DNA of 64,000 nt, taken from contig NW_025947067.1 in NCBI RefSeq assembly GCF_000764305.2, positions 301,012 through 365,011 on the forward strand, written 5' to 3'. A model generated the notes under the pieces. It searched no databases, was not told the origin of the DNA, and saw only the letters and a program-made list of their open reading frames with translations. The position numbers and the translations under genes were made by a program. The first letter of the stretch is position 1, and every line of letters starts with the position of its first letter. The stretch is from Hyalella azteca. Its lineage: Eukaryota; Arthropoda; Malacostraca; Amphipoda; Hyalellidae. This document shows positions 34,541 through 45,021 of the stretch, one piece after another.

Positions 34541-34705
34541 AAAAATATAACTCAGTACTCACTGCAGTGAGTGATAGAGAGCGCATTTTCTCGTCGACGA
34601 AAACTTGAAGTCACGGACGGACGGACAGACGGACAGACAGACAGACAGACGGACATGGCGAGCACAATAGTGCATTTTTCCATAAATGAGAAAATGCGCT
34701 AAAAA
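34541..34705 (+). mobile_element. MITE-like element A, copy 3
   Basis: Same structure as 4101-4250: AAAAATATAACTCAGTACTC, CACTGCAGTG, AGCGCATTTTCTCGTCGACG, AAAACTTGAAGTCACGGACG, a GACG/GACA microsatellite, CATGGCGAGCACAATAGTGC, and GAGAAAATGCGCTAAAAA at the end. This copy has both AGCGCATTTTCTC and GAGAAAATGCGCT intact. The minus-strand ORF over it (34559-34750) resembles the one at 4119-4307 only because both translate this element. Confidence 0.82.
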
Positions 34706-34863
34706 GGTAAATTTTTCAATTATTTGAGCCTTTTTTCTAAATTTTTTCAATTCTAATTTTTTTCTGATTTACATCAACTTAATTTCGCCCATTCTGTCGC
34801 AGGACAATTGCGCTTATTTATCCTTGCATTGGAATTTTAGTTTAGTGTCTTGGCTCGTCAGGC

Positions 34864-34989
34864 CACCGGCATTTACAAGAGCAGGATAAAGCAAAGAGAA
34901 TATGAAATATAAATCAGTTTATTATTCACCAGCATTTACAAAAGCAATATAAAGCCAAGAGAATATGAAATATAAATCAGTTTATTATG
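34864..34989. repeat. Tandem duplication, 63-bp unit x 2
   Basis: CACC.GCATTTACAA through GAATATGAAATATAAATCAG to TTTATTAT occurs at 34864-34926 and again at 34927-34989, with a few substitutions. Confidence 0.9.
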
Positions 34990-36402
34990 CATCACTGAGG
35001 CGAATTCAAGTATAGCTGGCCATTCATCGAACCAAGAAATGCTTTCAAGGCTTTGCTTGCAGCCTCATCCATGAATTTCCTCCAAAGTCTGAGCCAAATG
35101 CTTTGTGTCGTTCTTGGCTTTTCGAAAATAAACTAAGAAGCCGTGGAATTGAGGCAGAGAAGTAAATGTATTTAGTATTCGCACTGCAAGGTCAGAGATT
35201 TCAACCAAAATTCAGCTCGCTTTAATCTATGATTTGTGGGTGTGATTATGTTTTTTTTCGTTTAACTATTTATTTTACCTACTTAAAATTTATTTCGGCT
35301 ACGTACATCAATGGAAATTTATTCCGTGACAATCGCTCGAAATCTACCGTGAATTATATTACATTAAACACTCGCTAAATTTCTAAATCTCATGCTTTAA
35401 ATATTGTCTTTAATTTGCCCAAAAAATTTTATGTCCATGTCTACGACTGTTCGGCTGAGTCGCTTACAATGAAAACAGCTGCTAATTCTGAACATAAGAA
35501 AAAACATAAACCCAACAGAACTCACTCATCATTAGAAACGTTGTGCAATTCGTTACCAATTTACAGTGGCAACCTTTTGCCTCATTGTACACTTTAATAA
35601 ATACAATGCCGATATACCGTATATTGACGTTTTTTATTATTTTTATTACTCAGCTTTCAGCTTTACACAATTGAATCATATCTAATTATTTGAGAAATTC
35701 AACGAAAGATCCGATAATAATTACGAAAAAATATCCATCTTTATCTATATATTTTACTGGGATTCCCACACAAATTTTCAAGATTACAAGCGTCGCTATA
35801 TTATCCTCCTATAGATGCTGTAATCTTTCCGTAAAATTTTTTATCCTAGAAATATTCAAATGATGACTGTCAGGATCCTCCAATGTTCCGCGGACTGTCC
35901 TCACAAACCTCCGCACTCCATCAAAAAACCGGACAGGGATTCTACGAATGAAATTTCAAGGATTCTATCGTCCATTGGCAGGCTCGGAATTTCAATCGTG
36001 ACCCAAAAATGCAGGGACCGCTCATCCAGCTTCCCTGGACTCCCAAGTGAACGCTCACTCAAGCTCAGCCTTTTTTGGGATCAATTTAGCGCAGGAATTT
36101 CATGAGCTTAAGAACCGTGATGAATTTGTTGGGTGAGAAATTGATGGCGCAACTGCTGCCTTTATGAAATGATAAATTAATAATGCTATGTTGATAAATT
36201 TGAGCACGAGTTGAATGATTGCATAAAACTCTTATAAACAAGATTGTATGTATGAATATAATTAAAATGAGTAAATCAACTGTATTGTTGATATAAGTAA
36301 TTGAAAAATTGATTATTTCGGAATTATTTGCTGAAGATTTCCTTGCATTAGATACTCAAGAAGTAAATTGCAAATATATTTAAATGAAGATAACGCGTTA
36401 TC
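34990..36402. other. Unique AT-rich DNA, no supported gene
   Basis: ORFs of 60 codons (35415-35597) and 81 codons (35860-36105) have no recognisable motif. No repeat found. Confidence 0.4.
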
Positions 36403-36912
36403 AACATGACCACAACACCAACACAAAGCCTAGCACATGACCACAACACCAACACAAAGCTTAACACATGACTACAACACCAACACAAAGCTTAGCACAT
36501 GACCACAACACCAACACAAAGCTTAGCACATAACCACAACACCAACACAAAGCTCAACACATGACCACAACTCCAACACAAAGCTTAGCACATGACCACA
36601 ACACCGACACAAAGCTTAGCACATGACTACAACACCAACACAATGCTTAGCTCATGACTACAACAAAAACACAAAGCTTAGCACATGACCACAACACCAA
36701 GAAAAAAATTAGCACATGACCAAAACACCGACACAAAGCTTAACACATGACCACAACACCAACACAAAGCTTAGCACATGACCCAACATCAACACAAAGC
36801 CTAGCACATGACCACAACACCAACACAAAGCTTAACACATGACCACAACATCAACACAAAGCTTAGCACATGACCACAACACCAACACAAAGCTTAACAC
36901 ATGACCACAACA
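36403..36912. repeat. Minisatellite, 31-bp unit x ~16, HindIII site in most units
   Basis: The unit begins ACATGACCACAACACCAACA and continues CAAAGCTTAGC. Most units keep AAGCTT, and some read AAGCCTAG, AAGCTCAAC or AATGCTTAGC. AAGCTTAGC and AAGCTTAAC variants are mixed through the array. The array is interrupted at 36913-37030 and resumes at 37031. There are no unique spacers. Confidence 0.95.
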
Positions 36913-37030
36913 ATGATTTTGCTAACACGTTACAGGATATCTGTCTGCGTAGTCTACACGTTGCAGAATGTCTGGTTTTCCGATGAAGACGTCACTCTAA
37001 TTTAGGTTCTTTACTAATATGAGCACATTG
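36913..37030. other. 118-bp unique insert inside the 31-bp array
   Basis: Non-repetitive sequence (from ATGATTTTGCTAACACG to GAGCACATTG) separating the two blocks. No inverted termini or clear target-site duplication. CTAACACG and GAGCACATTG resemble pieces of the repeat unit, so it could be decayed array or replaced sequence. Confidence 0.6.
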
Positions 37031-37186
37031 CTTAGCACATGACCACAGCGCCAACACAAAGCTTAGCACATGACCACAACACCAACACAAAGCTTAGCAC
37101 ATGACCACAACACCAACACAAAGCTTAACACATGACCACAACACCAACACAAAGCTTAGCACATGACCACAACACCAACACAAAGC
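37031..37186. repeat. 31-bp minisatellite, second block x 5
   Basis: Five further units of the same repeat, ending CACAAAG before a C-rich transition (CCCCCCAAACACC). The 84-codon plus-strand ORF at 37132-37386 starts in it and continues into the GC-richer DNA beyond. Confidence 0.93.
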
Positions 37187-39127
37187 CCCCCAAACACCAA
37201 GTCAAAGTTTCGCCCCACACAACATCAGCCGATCGATTATCGTGCCCAGGAAACAGACCCCTTTCTTTGCAAGGGACTTCCGCATACGCTCCCCTGAAAG
37301 CCCTCATCGGAAACCAAAACCCGGACAGCCGTGATCACCGGAGCGCGAGGCTTCCTTCCATTCAGCGTCAGGGATCATTGCTATAGTCATCCAGGTGCAA
37401 TTTCCAGTATGGTGGGAGCCAGAAGTTGTCGTTGAGACAGAAAGCAGCCGCAGGTTTCCACCTCCTCAATCCAGCAGAAAAGCTACTTCGCTCGAGTATA
37501 GAAATTCGCGAGGCAGCACCAAAAGCTTTGTTCACTGGCACCGGATATGTAAGCTTGTTTTTCCCTACTTACTTTGTATAAATATTAACATTTCTTTTTA
37601 ATGTTTGGTACATATAATAAGCTTTTTGACGTACTTGTACTTTTTTCCTTTTCTTCGGCCACTAATAAATGACTGTGATAAAAACATAGAAAGCAAGGCA
37701 GTGTTTCTTTTTACTTCTCAGTTCCAACTCCATTTACGAGGCGAAATAGGTAGTAAATTAAATTTAAAATTGAATTAAATGTAGTAATTTAAAATAAGAG
37801 AGAATACAATTTATTGTCAAATGTCACAACTGTCAGTAAATCCATCCTTGCTAGGGGTAAAGAACGATAAAAAATAGCAATCATGTTATCTTATTACCAG
37901 TGCTTCAGAGAGTGACAGGAACAAAAAACAATCAAAGAGTGAGCCACAGTTACCGTTGACAGATATCCAGCTTAGCATTGAGCGCGCCACGGTAATCAAG
38001 TTGGAGTGCTAAGTGATTTCTGGCTGTCAGTGATCCGCGACGTCGGATCGCGTTGCGTTTCATGAGCGAAATCGTAATGTTCGAATTTCCCATCACGACA
38101 GGATCTGTTTCAAATTTGGCGCTTCGATGAATCCGTTACAAATTTGTGTGAACTGTATATTTAAAATACAGTATTTGCACGTTAAATTTTATTCATCTGT
38201 GAACATGTCATTATTTTTTATTATTCAGTATTGAATTATCTCTATGACTACAGTATTAAAATAATTTATTTGTAAATAATTTATTTCAGACCATTTGTCT
38301 GCAGTGTATTTTTCAATCATGATTAAAAATTGCTTTCAAATTCGAAAGCGAAATTCACTTCCGAATTAACAAGTTTATCTTAATTGCAAAGTGCAAAATA
38401 ACCATTTGAAGTTCTCAATAAATTATTGTCTCTAGGAATTATAATTAAAAAACACGTCTTAATAAAATGAAAGGAATTAAAGAACCAAAATGAGTGGAAC
38501 ATGCACATTGAACTAACACGAGAATGAATCGATTGACAAACATAATTCAAAGTTGTGCTGATTGGCATCTTTGTTATCATCTTTCACTTGATATTCCGTT
38601 CACTATTAATCATTAATCTAACATTATGATAGATAGCCAGTATTATTATATTAAACTAGCACTAATAGGTCAACAAAATTGGTAATTAGGTTTTCCCAGG
38701 ATGTTCCCCTAGCAGCTTTTTATCTACGAGGTCTAATGTCAACTAAGAAGCGACGTGATAGAAATGCTGCACTCGATCGTCCTACACAATTAAGTTATTT
38801 TTGTGATAAAATTTGCGCAAGACAACTTAATTTACATATTATTCTGCCGCATTCAAATGTCAATTTGCACACAATGCTTTTTGAAAAGGTTCAGAAAGTA
38901 ATGTTTGTTTTAAAATTTTTAAGACGTACAGTACATGCAAATAAATTTTAGAATCCCAATAAAAGAAACGCTGATTTCTTATAAGGGCCACAAAAGGCCA
39001 TCGTGGATTCCTTGCTTTCGGTTATTACTGCAGCATCTACATCTTCTTGTCTATGATATTTGCATTGAGATTTTAAATAATCGCAACGGCACTTTGCCAT
39101 TAGAAAGGGATATTGACTAGTGAGTAA
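37187..39127. other. GC-richer segment then AT-rich DNA, no supported gene
   Basis: 37187-37540 is distinctly richer in G+C than its surroundings and holds ORFs at 37132-37386 and 37395-37601, on the same strand with only a short gap between them. The translation is Pro/Ser/Arg-rich and unrecognised. This is where I would look first for an exon in this part of the window, but the sequence alone does not support one. 37540-39127 is AT-rich, with ORFs of 90 and 61 codons (38679-39120) that I cannot identify. Confidence 0.35.
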
Positions 39128-39241
39128 TACAGGGTGCGGCAGAGAGGACGGACGGTTTGAAAAACGTCATAATACTGTATATTTTTACTGAAAAAAAAAA
39201 CTTTATTGATCAGATTCACAAAGAAATAGCATTTCACACAG

Positions 39242-39903
39242 TCAAGTGTGAAAAATATTATCTGGCATGTGGTGGCCGAAATTGTTGATACAGTGCTGCA
39301 GGCGTTCTTGAATGTTCGCGTAGACTCCCTCCAACACCGCTTTCTCAACATGCGCGACTTCCACGCGAATTGCATACTTTAATTCGTTCAGAGTTCGGAG
39401 CTTGTGTTCGTATACTGTAGCCTTGAGATGTCCCCATAAGAAAAAACCACATATGGATAAATCTGGGGATCGAGGAGGCCAACGAACATCGCCAAACCTG
39501 GAAATAAGACGACCAGGAAAGAGTGGGCGGATGACGTCCATTGATGCTCTGGCTGTGTGAGCGGTCGTCCCATCCTGCTGGAACCACACACGTCGGGTTG
39601 GAACACGACGCCGGCGTAATTCAGGGACAAAGAAGTTGGTCATCATTTCTGTTTAGCGCTCTGAGTTCACAGTAACAGCACGACCATTACCGTCTTCAAA
39701 GAAGTAAGGGCCAATGATGCACGTTTGCGATACAGCACACCAAACCGTTACTTTTGGGCTGTGCAGCGGTCTTTCGTGTAACTGTTGATCATTCTCGTTA
39801 GCGCTAAACAATAATGGAAATTCTGCTGGTTAACCATTCCGTTTAGGTGAAAGTGGGCTCCGTCACTCATAAACAATATGAGGTGTTGCGCGGTGTTGGA
39901 GAG
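39242..39903 (-). pseudogene. Mariner-type transposase fragment (DDE domain), disabled
   Basis: In an intact element this enzyme cuts the transposon ends and inserts them at TA sites. The open part (39242-39646, 134 codons) has the signature WFQQDGTTAHTA with the second catalytic Asp at residue 25, then WPPRSPDLS with the third acidic residue, Asp 62 (36 residues between), and FFLWGHLK. It ends at a natural stop after FGHHMPDNIFHT. Upstream, the same reading continues through an in-frame TAA at 39653-39655 to VTVWCAVS and GPYFFED, then past a one-base frameshift near 39801-39806 to MSDGAHFHLNG, which carries the first catalytic Asp (codon 39862-39864). The N-terminal DNA-binding half is missing: the copy stops near 39903. 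Family assignment is firm. The exact subfamily is not. Confidence 0.9.
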
Positions 39904-39919
39904 AGTAACAATATGTGTG

Positions 39920-40015
39920 GTGTTGGAGGGAGTCTACGCAAACTTTCATGAGCGCCTACTGCACTGCATCAACGATTTTGGCCACCACATGCCAGATATT
40001 ATTTTTCACACTTAA
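39920..40015 (+). pseudogene. Second transposase C-terminus, opposite orientation
   Basis: Thirty-one codons, starting VLEGVYANFHERLLHCIND and ending in the same FGHHMPD.IFHT motif as the minus-strand fragment, then a stop and a 3' end matching the left end of the element. It differs from the minus-strand copy by several residues (for example FHERL for IQERL), so it comes from a separate element copy rather than from a very recent inverted duplication. It cannot be a gene by itself. Confidence 0.85.
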
Positions 40016-40222
40016 CTGTCTGAAATGCTATTTCTTTGTGAACCTAATTGCATCAATAAAGTTGTTTTTCAGTGAAAATGTACTGTTTTATGACGTTTAT
40101 AAAACCGTCCGTACTCTCTGCCGCACCCTTACAAAGGACGTCTGGTTATAACGCACCAAAAGCCGGCAGTAATCCAAAAAGAGACGGACGAAAATGCCTG
40201 GTGTTAATAAGTTGGGAGCCAA

Positions 40223-40547
40223 GAGTTGAGACTTCAGAGTCTTCAGAATGAGGAACTTAGAGTTGAGACCTCAGAGTCTCCGAAGTAGGGAGCCAAGAGT
40301 TGAGACTTCAGAGTCTTCAGAATGAGGAATTTAGAGTTGAGACATCAGAGTCGTCAGAGTAAGCAATTAAAAGTTGAGACTTCAGAGTGAGGACTTAGGA
40401 GTAATGAACTCAGAGTCTTCAGAGTAGGGACTTGAGAGATGAGACTTCAGAGTCTTCAGAATGAGGAATTTAGAGTTGAGACCTCAGAGTCGTCGGAGTT
40501 GGGAGCCAAGAGTTGAGACATCAGAGTCTTCAGAGAGAGGAATTTAG
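40223..40547. repeat. Minisatellite, 37-bp unit x ~9
   Basis: Units of 37 bp start GTTGAGACTTCAGAGTCTTC, followed by AGAATGAGGAATTTAGA or by AGTAGGGAGCCAAGA. The two tails alternate irregularly. The unit contains nested GACTTCAGAGTCTTCAGA words. A rearranged unit lies at 40380-40440. The array begins about 90 bp beyond the mariner-like element. Confidence 0.9.
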
Positions 40548-41910
40548 AATAGATGCTGCCTTGCTCAGAGCGTTCGGCCCATAGCCACTGCCCCATTTTG
40601 ACGAATTGCTTGTTTGTTCACCAAATTAATTTTAATTAACGAATGTATGTTCAAATCAAAGACAAATAAATAAATTTGTCTCTTTTCCAAGCTCTGCGTT
40701 GTAGTTTTTTTGTATTTTTGTGTCCGAATTCTACTGTTATTACAGGAAAATATATGAATGAATCCAAATACTTTTAAAATGTAATCCATCACTTCAAGAC
40801 TGGCGGTTTGCTCCACTATGAATGACTATTTCGATGACCTCTGAAACTTGCATGATAAAAATTCAGCTCTGTAACTGCATGTAATCATTAATTACTTGGT
40901 GAAGAAATAGATTATGCTGAATTATTTCGGCCAGCAGTATAGTAATATGCAATTAAAAATTTAGCATCATAATGGTTAGTAATAGGTTTTTCAGGTGTGA
41001 CAATGACGAAGATAAAATAATAAACACTTGAGTCGCAGATAAAGCCTAGTGCGTACAAAAATATAGCTCCAAGAACCTCACAATTTAAACATTCTAATCT
41101 GATTTAGAGACGTGAAACTCCAGATGTTTGTATTAGAGTAGAGGTTTTAATCCATGACTGACATTGGAATTCGCAGGAAATATTTCAACTATTAAACTGC
41201 AGAGCGAAGGTTCCTTATTGACTTCTTTAGTTTTCAGTTTGATGACTTGAGTTTGGTAGCCGGTGCACTGAGCTGTTCGATCATTGGCTGGCAATCTGTC
41301 AGACAAGGAAGGATTGCAGGCTATGGATCAGCTAGCCACTCGATCGGAACAGAGTATCTGCCAAACTAATGTTCTTGAAACCAAGACGAATTGCCATGGC
41401 ACTACAATAGCCTCCACCTGTTCCGTCAATTGTATGTTTTCCTGTTGAAATTTCGATCTTATTTTATCGTGTTTTTTCGTTGTGATCATACGTCATTAGG
41501 TACCTCAATTTGCGATTGATATTTAACATTAAACGGGACGAAGTGATACGATTTTTTAAAATTCCATGTATCAAAAATACTGTAGACTAAACATTTACAA
41601 ATCATTCACTGTAAAAGTCTAACAAAAAAAGCTGTTTCAATTTCCCGTATATGGCCAGTGGTAGTTTCAAACACGGATTTCAGCCCAGCATTGAGGCCGC
41701 TCACTATTATTGCAAATTGCCTACACCAAACAACAGCCTGGCCTTGCGTGCTTCCTTTAATGGGTGGCTTAATGTAGCTTTTTTCTGATCAGACCGACTG
41801 GAACGGTCATTTTTCTCGCTGCATGAGCTTTTTGATACTAATTGGTAATGCAAGCCTGCTGATCGCGCCCCTAATGCACAAAGTGGGACGAATGCGTGCA
41901 AAAAAAGCGT
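40548..41910. other. AT-rich DNA, no supported gene
   Basis: ORFs at 40565-40816 (83 codons, minus) and 41707-41901 (64 codons, minus) are unrecognised. No other structure found. Confidence 0.4.
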
Positions 41911-42114
41911 TCGGAAAACACGAGTTTGGACTCTACCGATGGACTGTACCGTTTAGAAAACAGGAGTTTAGACTCTAACGATGGACTCTACCGTTTAGAA
42001 AACAGGAGTTTAGACTCTACCGATGGACTCTAAAGATGGACTCTAACAATGGACTCTAACGATGGACTCTACCGTTTATAAAACAAGAGTTTGGACTTTC
42101 GTAAACTACCGATG
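41911..42114. repeat. Minisatellite, ~42-bp unit x 4 with nested 15-bp repeat
   Basis: GAAAACA.GAGTTTAGACTC starts at about 41914, 41956 and 41998 (42-bp period). In the third unit the inner GATGGACTCTAA motif expands into several ~15-bp copies before the last diverged unit at about 42070. This is two levels of slippage in one array. Confidence 0.85.
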
Positions 42115-43325
42115 AGCCAATAACCTGTAAATGCAAAACACAATCCAATTATACTCACGGGTGATAATTTTGGTTCAATGAATTAGTAACATAATAATAC
42201 ATAAACCCACTTCTCCAATGCCGTATTTCACGTCACCTCATAATCTTACGGAGGTAGTGTTGAACCTAATCAACACCTTATTATTTTATACCAAATTCAG
42301 ACGTCGTCTTTGACACGGGTGAAGTTAAAGCCCTTATCAATGATCTATTCATAGCCTCGGAGGAAGTTCTCAATGCTTTTTACACAATCAAGTTTTCTTG
42401 AAGAAAAGTTAGGTGGCTGTAGAGAGCCTATCACCCCATAGGAACAAAGTTAGAGGCCTTCCCGCGAACCCAAAAACAGAACCGTTTCTTCTCTGGTCTC
42501 GAGCCTCGGCACAGCGCTCACTAGAATTTCTGAATAATAAAATATTCAAACTTCAAGGACTACTTCAAAAGAGAGTTAGATCGTTTAATCAATATTTTTA
42601 CTGACTGAGTAAGACTTTCACCCTAAAAATATTCGGTTTTGTAAAAATGTTTGGTGATGAATATATTATTGACATTATTATTACTCTAAATATATATTAT
42701 TGACATTATTATTATTGCTCTAAATATATATATTATTGACATATTATTACTCTATTACTCGATTAAGAAATTCCTAATGCTACCGGATATTATTAGCATT
42801 TTGGGAAAGCACCGACAAATATATTTTAAGCAGTGAAAAATATTTGCTCAAAATATTTTACGTAGGCGTACCTGATTGTATTGCGTTGGTCATATCATAT
42901 TTGAGTCTGCAAAGTCTAGGCACGTGAAATCAAAGCAACTATAGTTCTTGATGAACAAACTGACTAATATTTTATTGCTGAAAGCTCCTAAATATTACTG
43001 AAAACTGAATTAGTATATTTATAATATCATTCTAAAGGAACGAGTTGACAGAAATTGGAAGCTCATTGACAGCTTGAGGCCAAGTGAAATTATAGTTAAA
43101 AAATGCTTAGACGAGTCAGTTAATGGAGCAATATATGTAAAATCATAACAAGCTCATGAAATGAAAGAACTTTGAATATTCTTGCCGCTTGTAGGCGAGT
43201 TTGGTGATGATACGATCCTCATCAGCGACGCGTCGGAGGCTCTCGAGTCTCGATCCAATAGCCTGCCTTGAATGCAATTATAACTTAGGTCTTGAGGGCG
43301 AGCCATGATGAGTTGATTGCAAGCC
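42115..43325. other. AT-rich DNA with a small TATTATTGACAT repeat
   Basis: Three imperfect ~33-bp units built on CTCTAAATATATATTATTGA lie at 42660-42756. The 63-codon ORF at 42413-42604 is not recognised. Otherwise unique. Confidence 0.5.
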
Positions 43326-43391
43326 ATTGCTAGGGAGAATATTAGGCCTGTCTCTTATACACATCTAGANTTGCTAGGGAGAATATTAGGC
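43326..43391. other. Nextera mate-pair junction adapter left in the assembly, with N gap
   Basis: CTGTCTCTTATACACATCT at 43348-43366 is the 19-bp Tn5 mosaic-end sequence used in Illumina Nextera kits. It continues AGA into the N at 43370, as the start of the second mosaic end in the mate-pair circularisation adapter would. The genomic sequence TTGCTAGGGAGAATATTAGGC stands on both sides (43327-43347 and 43371-43391), so a read ending in adapter was joined to a contig it already overlapped. Omitting 43348-43391 would give a continuous sequence. The 100-codon ORF at 43317-43619 translates the adapter as SYTHL and is spurious. Confidence 0.97.
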
Positions 43392-44108
43392 TGCCTAGCA
43401 ACGTTGGGCTTAGAAGTGGAGCTAGTACATAAACTACATGAGCCCCCCATAAAATATACTATATTGATTCAATTAAAACAACGGGTTGGTTTGAAATTTC
43501 AAAATTACAGTCCAAATACATTGGAGGCAAGTGCTGGTAAATACCATCTAAAAATATATTTGCCTGTAACAAACGCACACAAACAAATTGGTTACACAGG
43601 TGCAATCCAAACTCATTGAGATTAAGTATATTAAACACCGACTTTCAAGTGAAGCCTAATATAGGGGAAAAATATTTTTAGAATACATTTACACTAGTAC
43701 TAGAAATATTTCTTAAAATAAACACAACTTTTTTATTCCAGTAATTATCTTCTTTTTCTATCTACATTTTCAGAAATTATAACAGATTGCATTCGCGTTT
43801 CATCATACATGAAACAAGCATTTAAATAATAACTAATGCCAAATCTTCAAAGAACATTAATCTACAGAATTTGGAATAGTAAATTTTAAAAACCGTATTA
43901 AGTTTTTAGGAAATATTTATTTGAGAGACTCTCAAATGAATCAGGCATTTACGGTCGCTCAGTAAAATGGAACCACAGTTGCAAGCGAAAGTTAAATAAG
44001 TCTCTCGAATATTTTTTTGCGGTGAATTAGTCGCCTATAATAAACCCAGAGAAGAATTCATATTTCCTCAATTAACTTAATGAATTATATACAAAATGAA
44101 TGAACATA
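43392..44108. other. AT-rich DNA, nothing supported
   Basis: Apart from the tail of the adapter-spanning ORF, no ORF, RNA gene or repeat is seen. Confidence 0.4.
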
Positions 44109-44149
44109 AAAGATTTCTCGTCTAATAGACAATTAGACGAGAAATCTTT
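44109..44149. repeat. Perfect hairpin, 18-bp stem and 5-nt loop
   Basis: AAAGATTTCTCGTCTAAT (44109-44126), loop AGACA, then the exact complement ATTAGACGAGAAATCTTT (44132-44149). The strands of the overlapping ORFs 44072-44284 and 44100-44297 are both open because of this symmetry. Confidence 0.92.
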
Positions 44150-44214
44150 ACAATTATTTATCAATAAAATCTTAATCGATCCTATCAAAGTCTGGTCTGC
44201 ACTCCCATACATAC

Positions 44215-44405
44215 ATACATACATTATTAGGTCTAATTTGGAAGTGATGAAAATTCCAAGGTACATATCGATCATCAATCGCAAAAAAAAAAATTAATTG
44301 CATAGTGCAATTTCTGCAGAAAGTCGAAATGTGATGATTCTGACATACATAAATTATTAGGCCTAATTTGGAAGTGATGAAAATTACAAGGTACACATCG
44401 ATCAT
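44215..44405. repeat. Direct repeat, ~61 bp, 130-bp offset
   Basis: 44215-44275 and 44345-44405 share CATACAT.AATTATTAGG-type sequence through CTAATTTGGAAGTGATGAAA and end ATCGATCAT. They differ at a handful of bases. The intervening ~70 bp is unrelated. Confidence 0.9.
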
Positions 44406-45021
44406 TCTGCCTTGGTCCTGTGATAGATTCGTGAGAACAAATATGATCTCAACCTTACGTATTTAGTTCTGCTAAGGAATTTTCTTTCGTATGAACTCAC
44501 CAGCGACACGAGTCTTTCGTCCAACGATGTAGTGGCAAACTGTTGTGGCGGCAAAATACCTGGCGTATAAATAAAATAATGAAAGATTTTCTCTCAATTT
44601 CGACCAAGGTTCTATTGACCAAGCCGTAGAACATTCAATTAATGCAATATTCTATGTGAATATGATGAGTTTTTATGTATACAATTGTAATTACTGCAAT
44701 GAGTGAGCAGATAGCATAAAGTGTTCATGTACGATAATAAAATGCTTTTTTATGTCTAATTATCATGAGGACTAAAATAATGCTTTGTTAAGATGCATTA
44801 GGTAAAGTTTGTGTGTACGTGCTTGTGTTTGAAGTCTGACATCACAAATATATGAGAGCTGTTAGATATTTGACGGATAACAGCCTTTATATTTTTATTC
44901 ATGACATATCCACTTGGCTTATCGTGTCGGGATATTATCAGATCTGAACTTCCGTTCTTCCTGTGAAAAGTTTTATTTAATTTGAAATAAAAATTTCAAA
45001 ATTGAAATAAATATTACAAAC
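44406..45021. other. AT-rich DNA, no gene
   Basis: Contains the quasi-palindrome TTTGAAATAAAAATTTCAAA and a diverged relative at 44978-45021. The same 20-mer begins each copy of the large duplication that follows. Confidence 0.5.

Larger units (their letters stand above)
39130..40129 (-). mobile_element. Mariner-like element with two inverted 3' ends
   Basis: A 1000-bp IS630-Tc1/mariner-type element flanked by TA at 39128-39129 and 40130-40131. Terminal inverted repeats: the left end reads CAGGGTGCGGCAGAGAGG, and the reverse complement of the right end reads AGGGTGCGGCAGAGAGTACG. The inverted similarity is much longer than the ends alone. About 209 bp at the left (39130-39338) are the inverted counterpart of 39919-40129 at the right, roughly four in five bases matching. 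Both contain the transposase C-terminal codons and 3' untranslated end, so the element has no normal 5' end. The left part keeps most of the catalytic domain, as a pseudogene. A GGTGTTGGAG.GAGT sequence occurs at 39892-39906 and again at 39919-39933, across the internal junction. Confidence 0.88.

Noticed and set aside
36403..37186. CRISPR-like 31-bp repeats
   Set aside because: Repeats abut each other with no spacers, and there are no cas-like ORFs.
39915..40151. 78-codon plus-strand ORF in the mariner-like element
   Set aside because: It is in the wrong frame. The genuine transposase frame on this strand is the 31-codon C-terminus at 39920-40015.
43317..43619. 100-codon plus-strand ORF
   Set aside because: It spans the Nextera adapter and an N. 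The SYTHL string is translated adapter.
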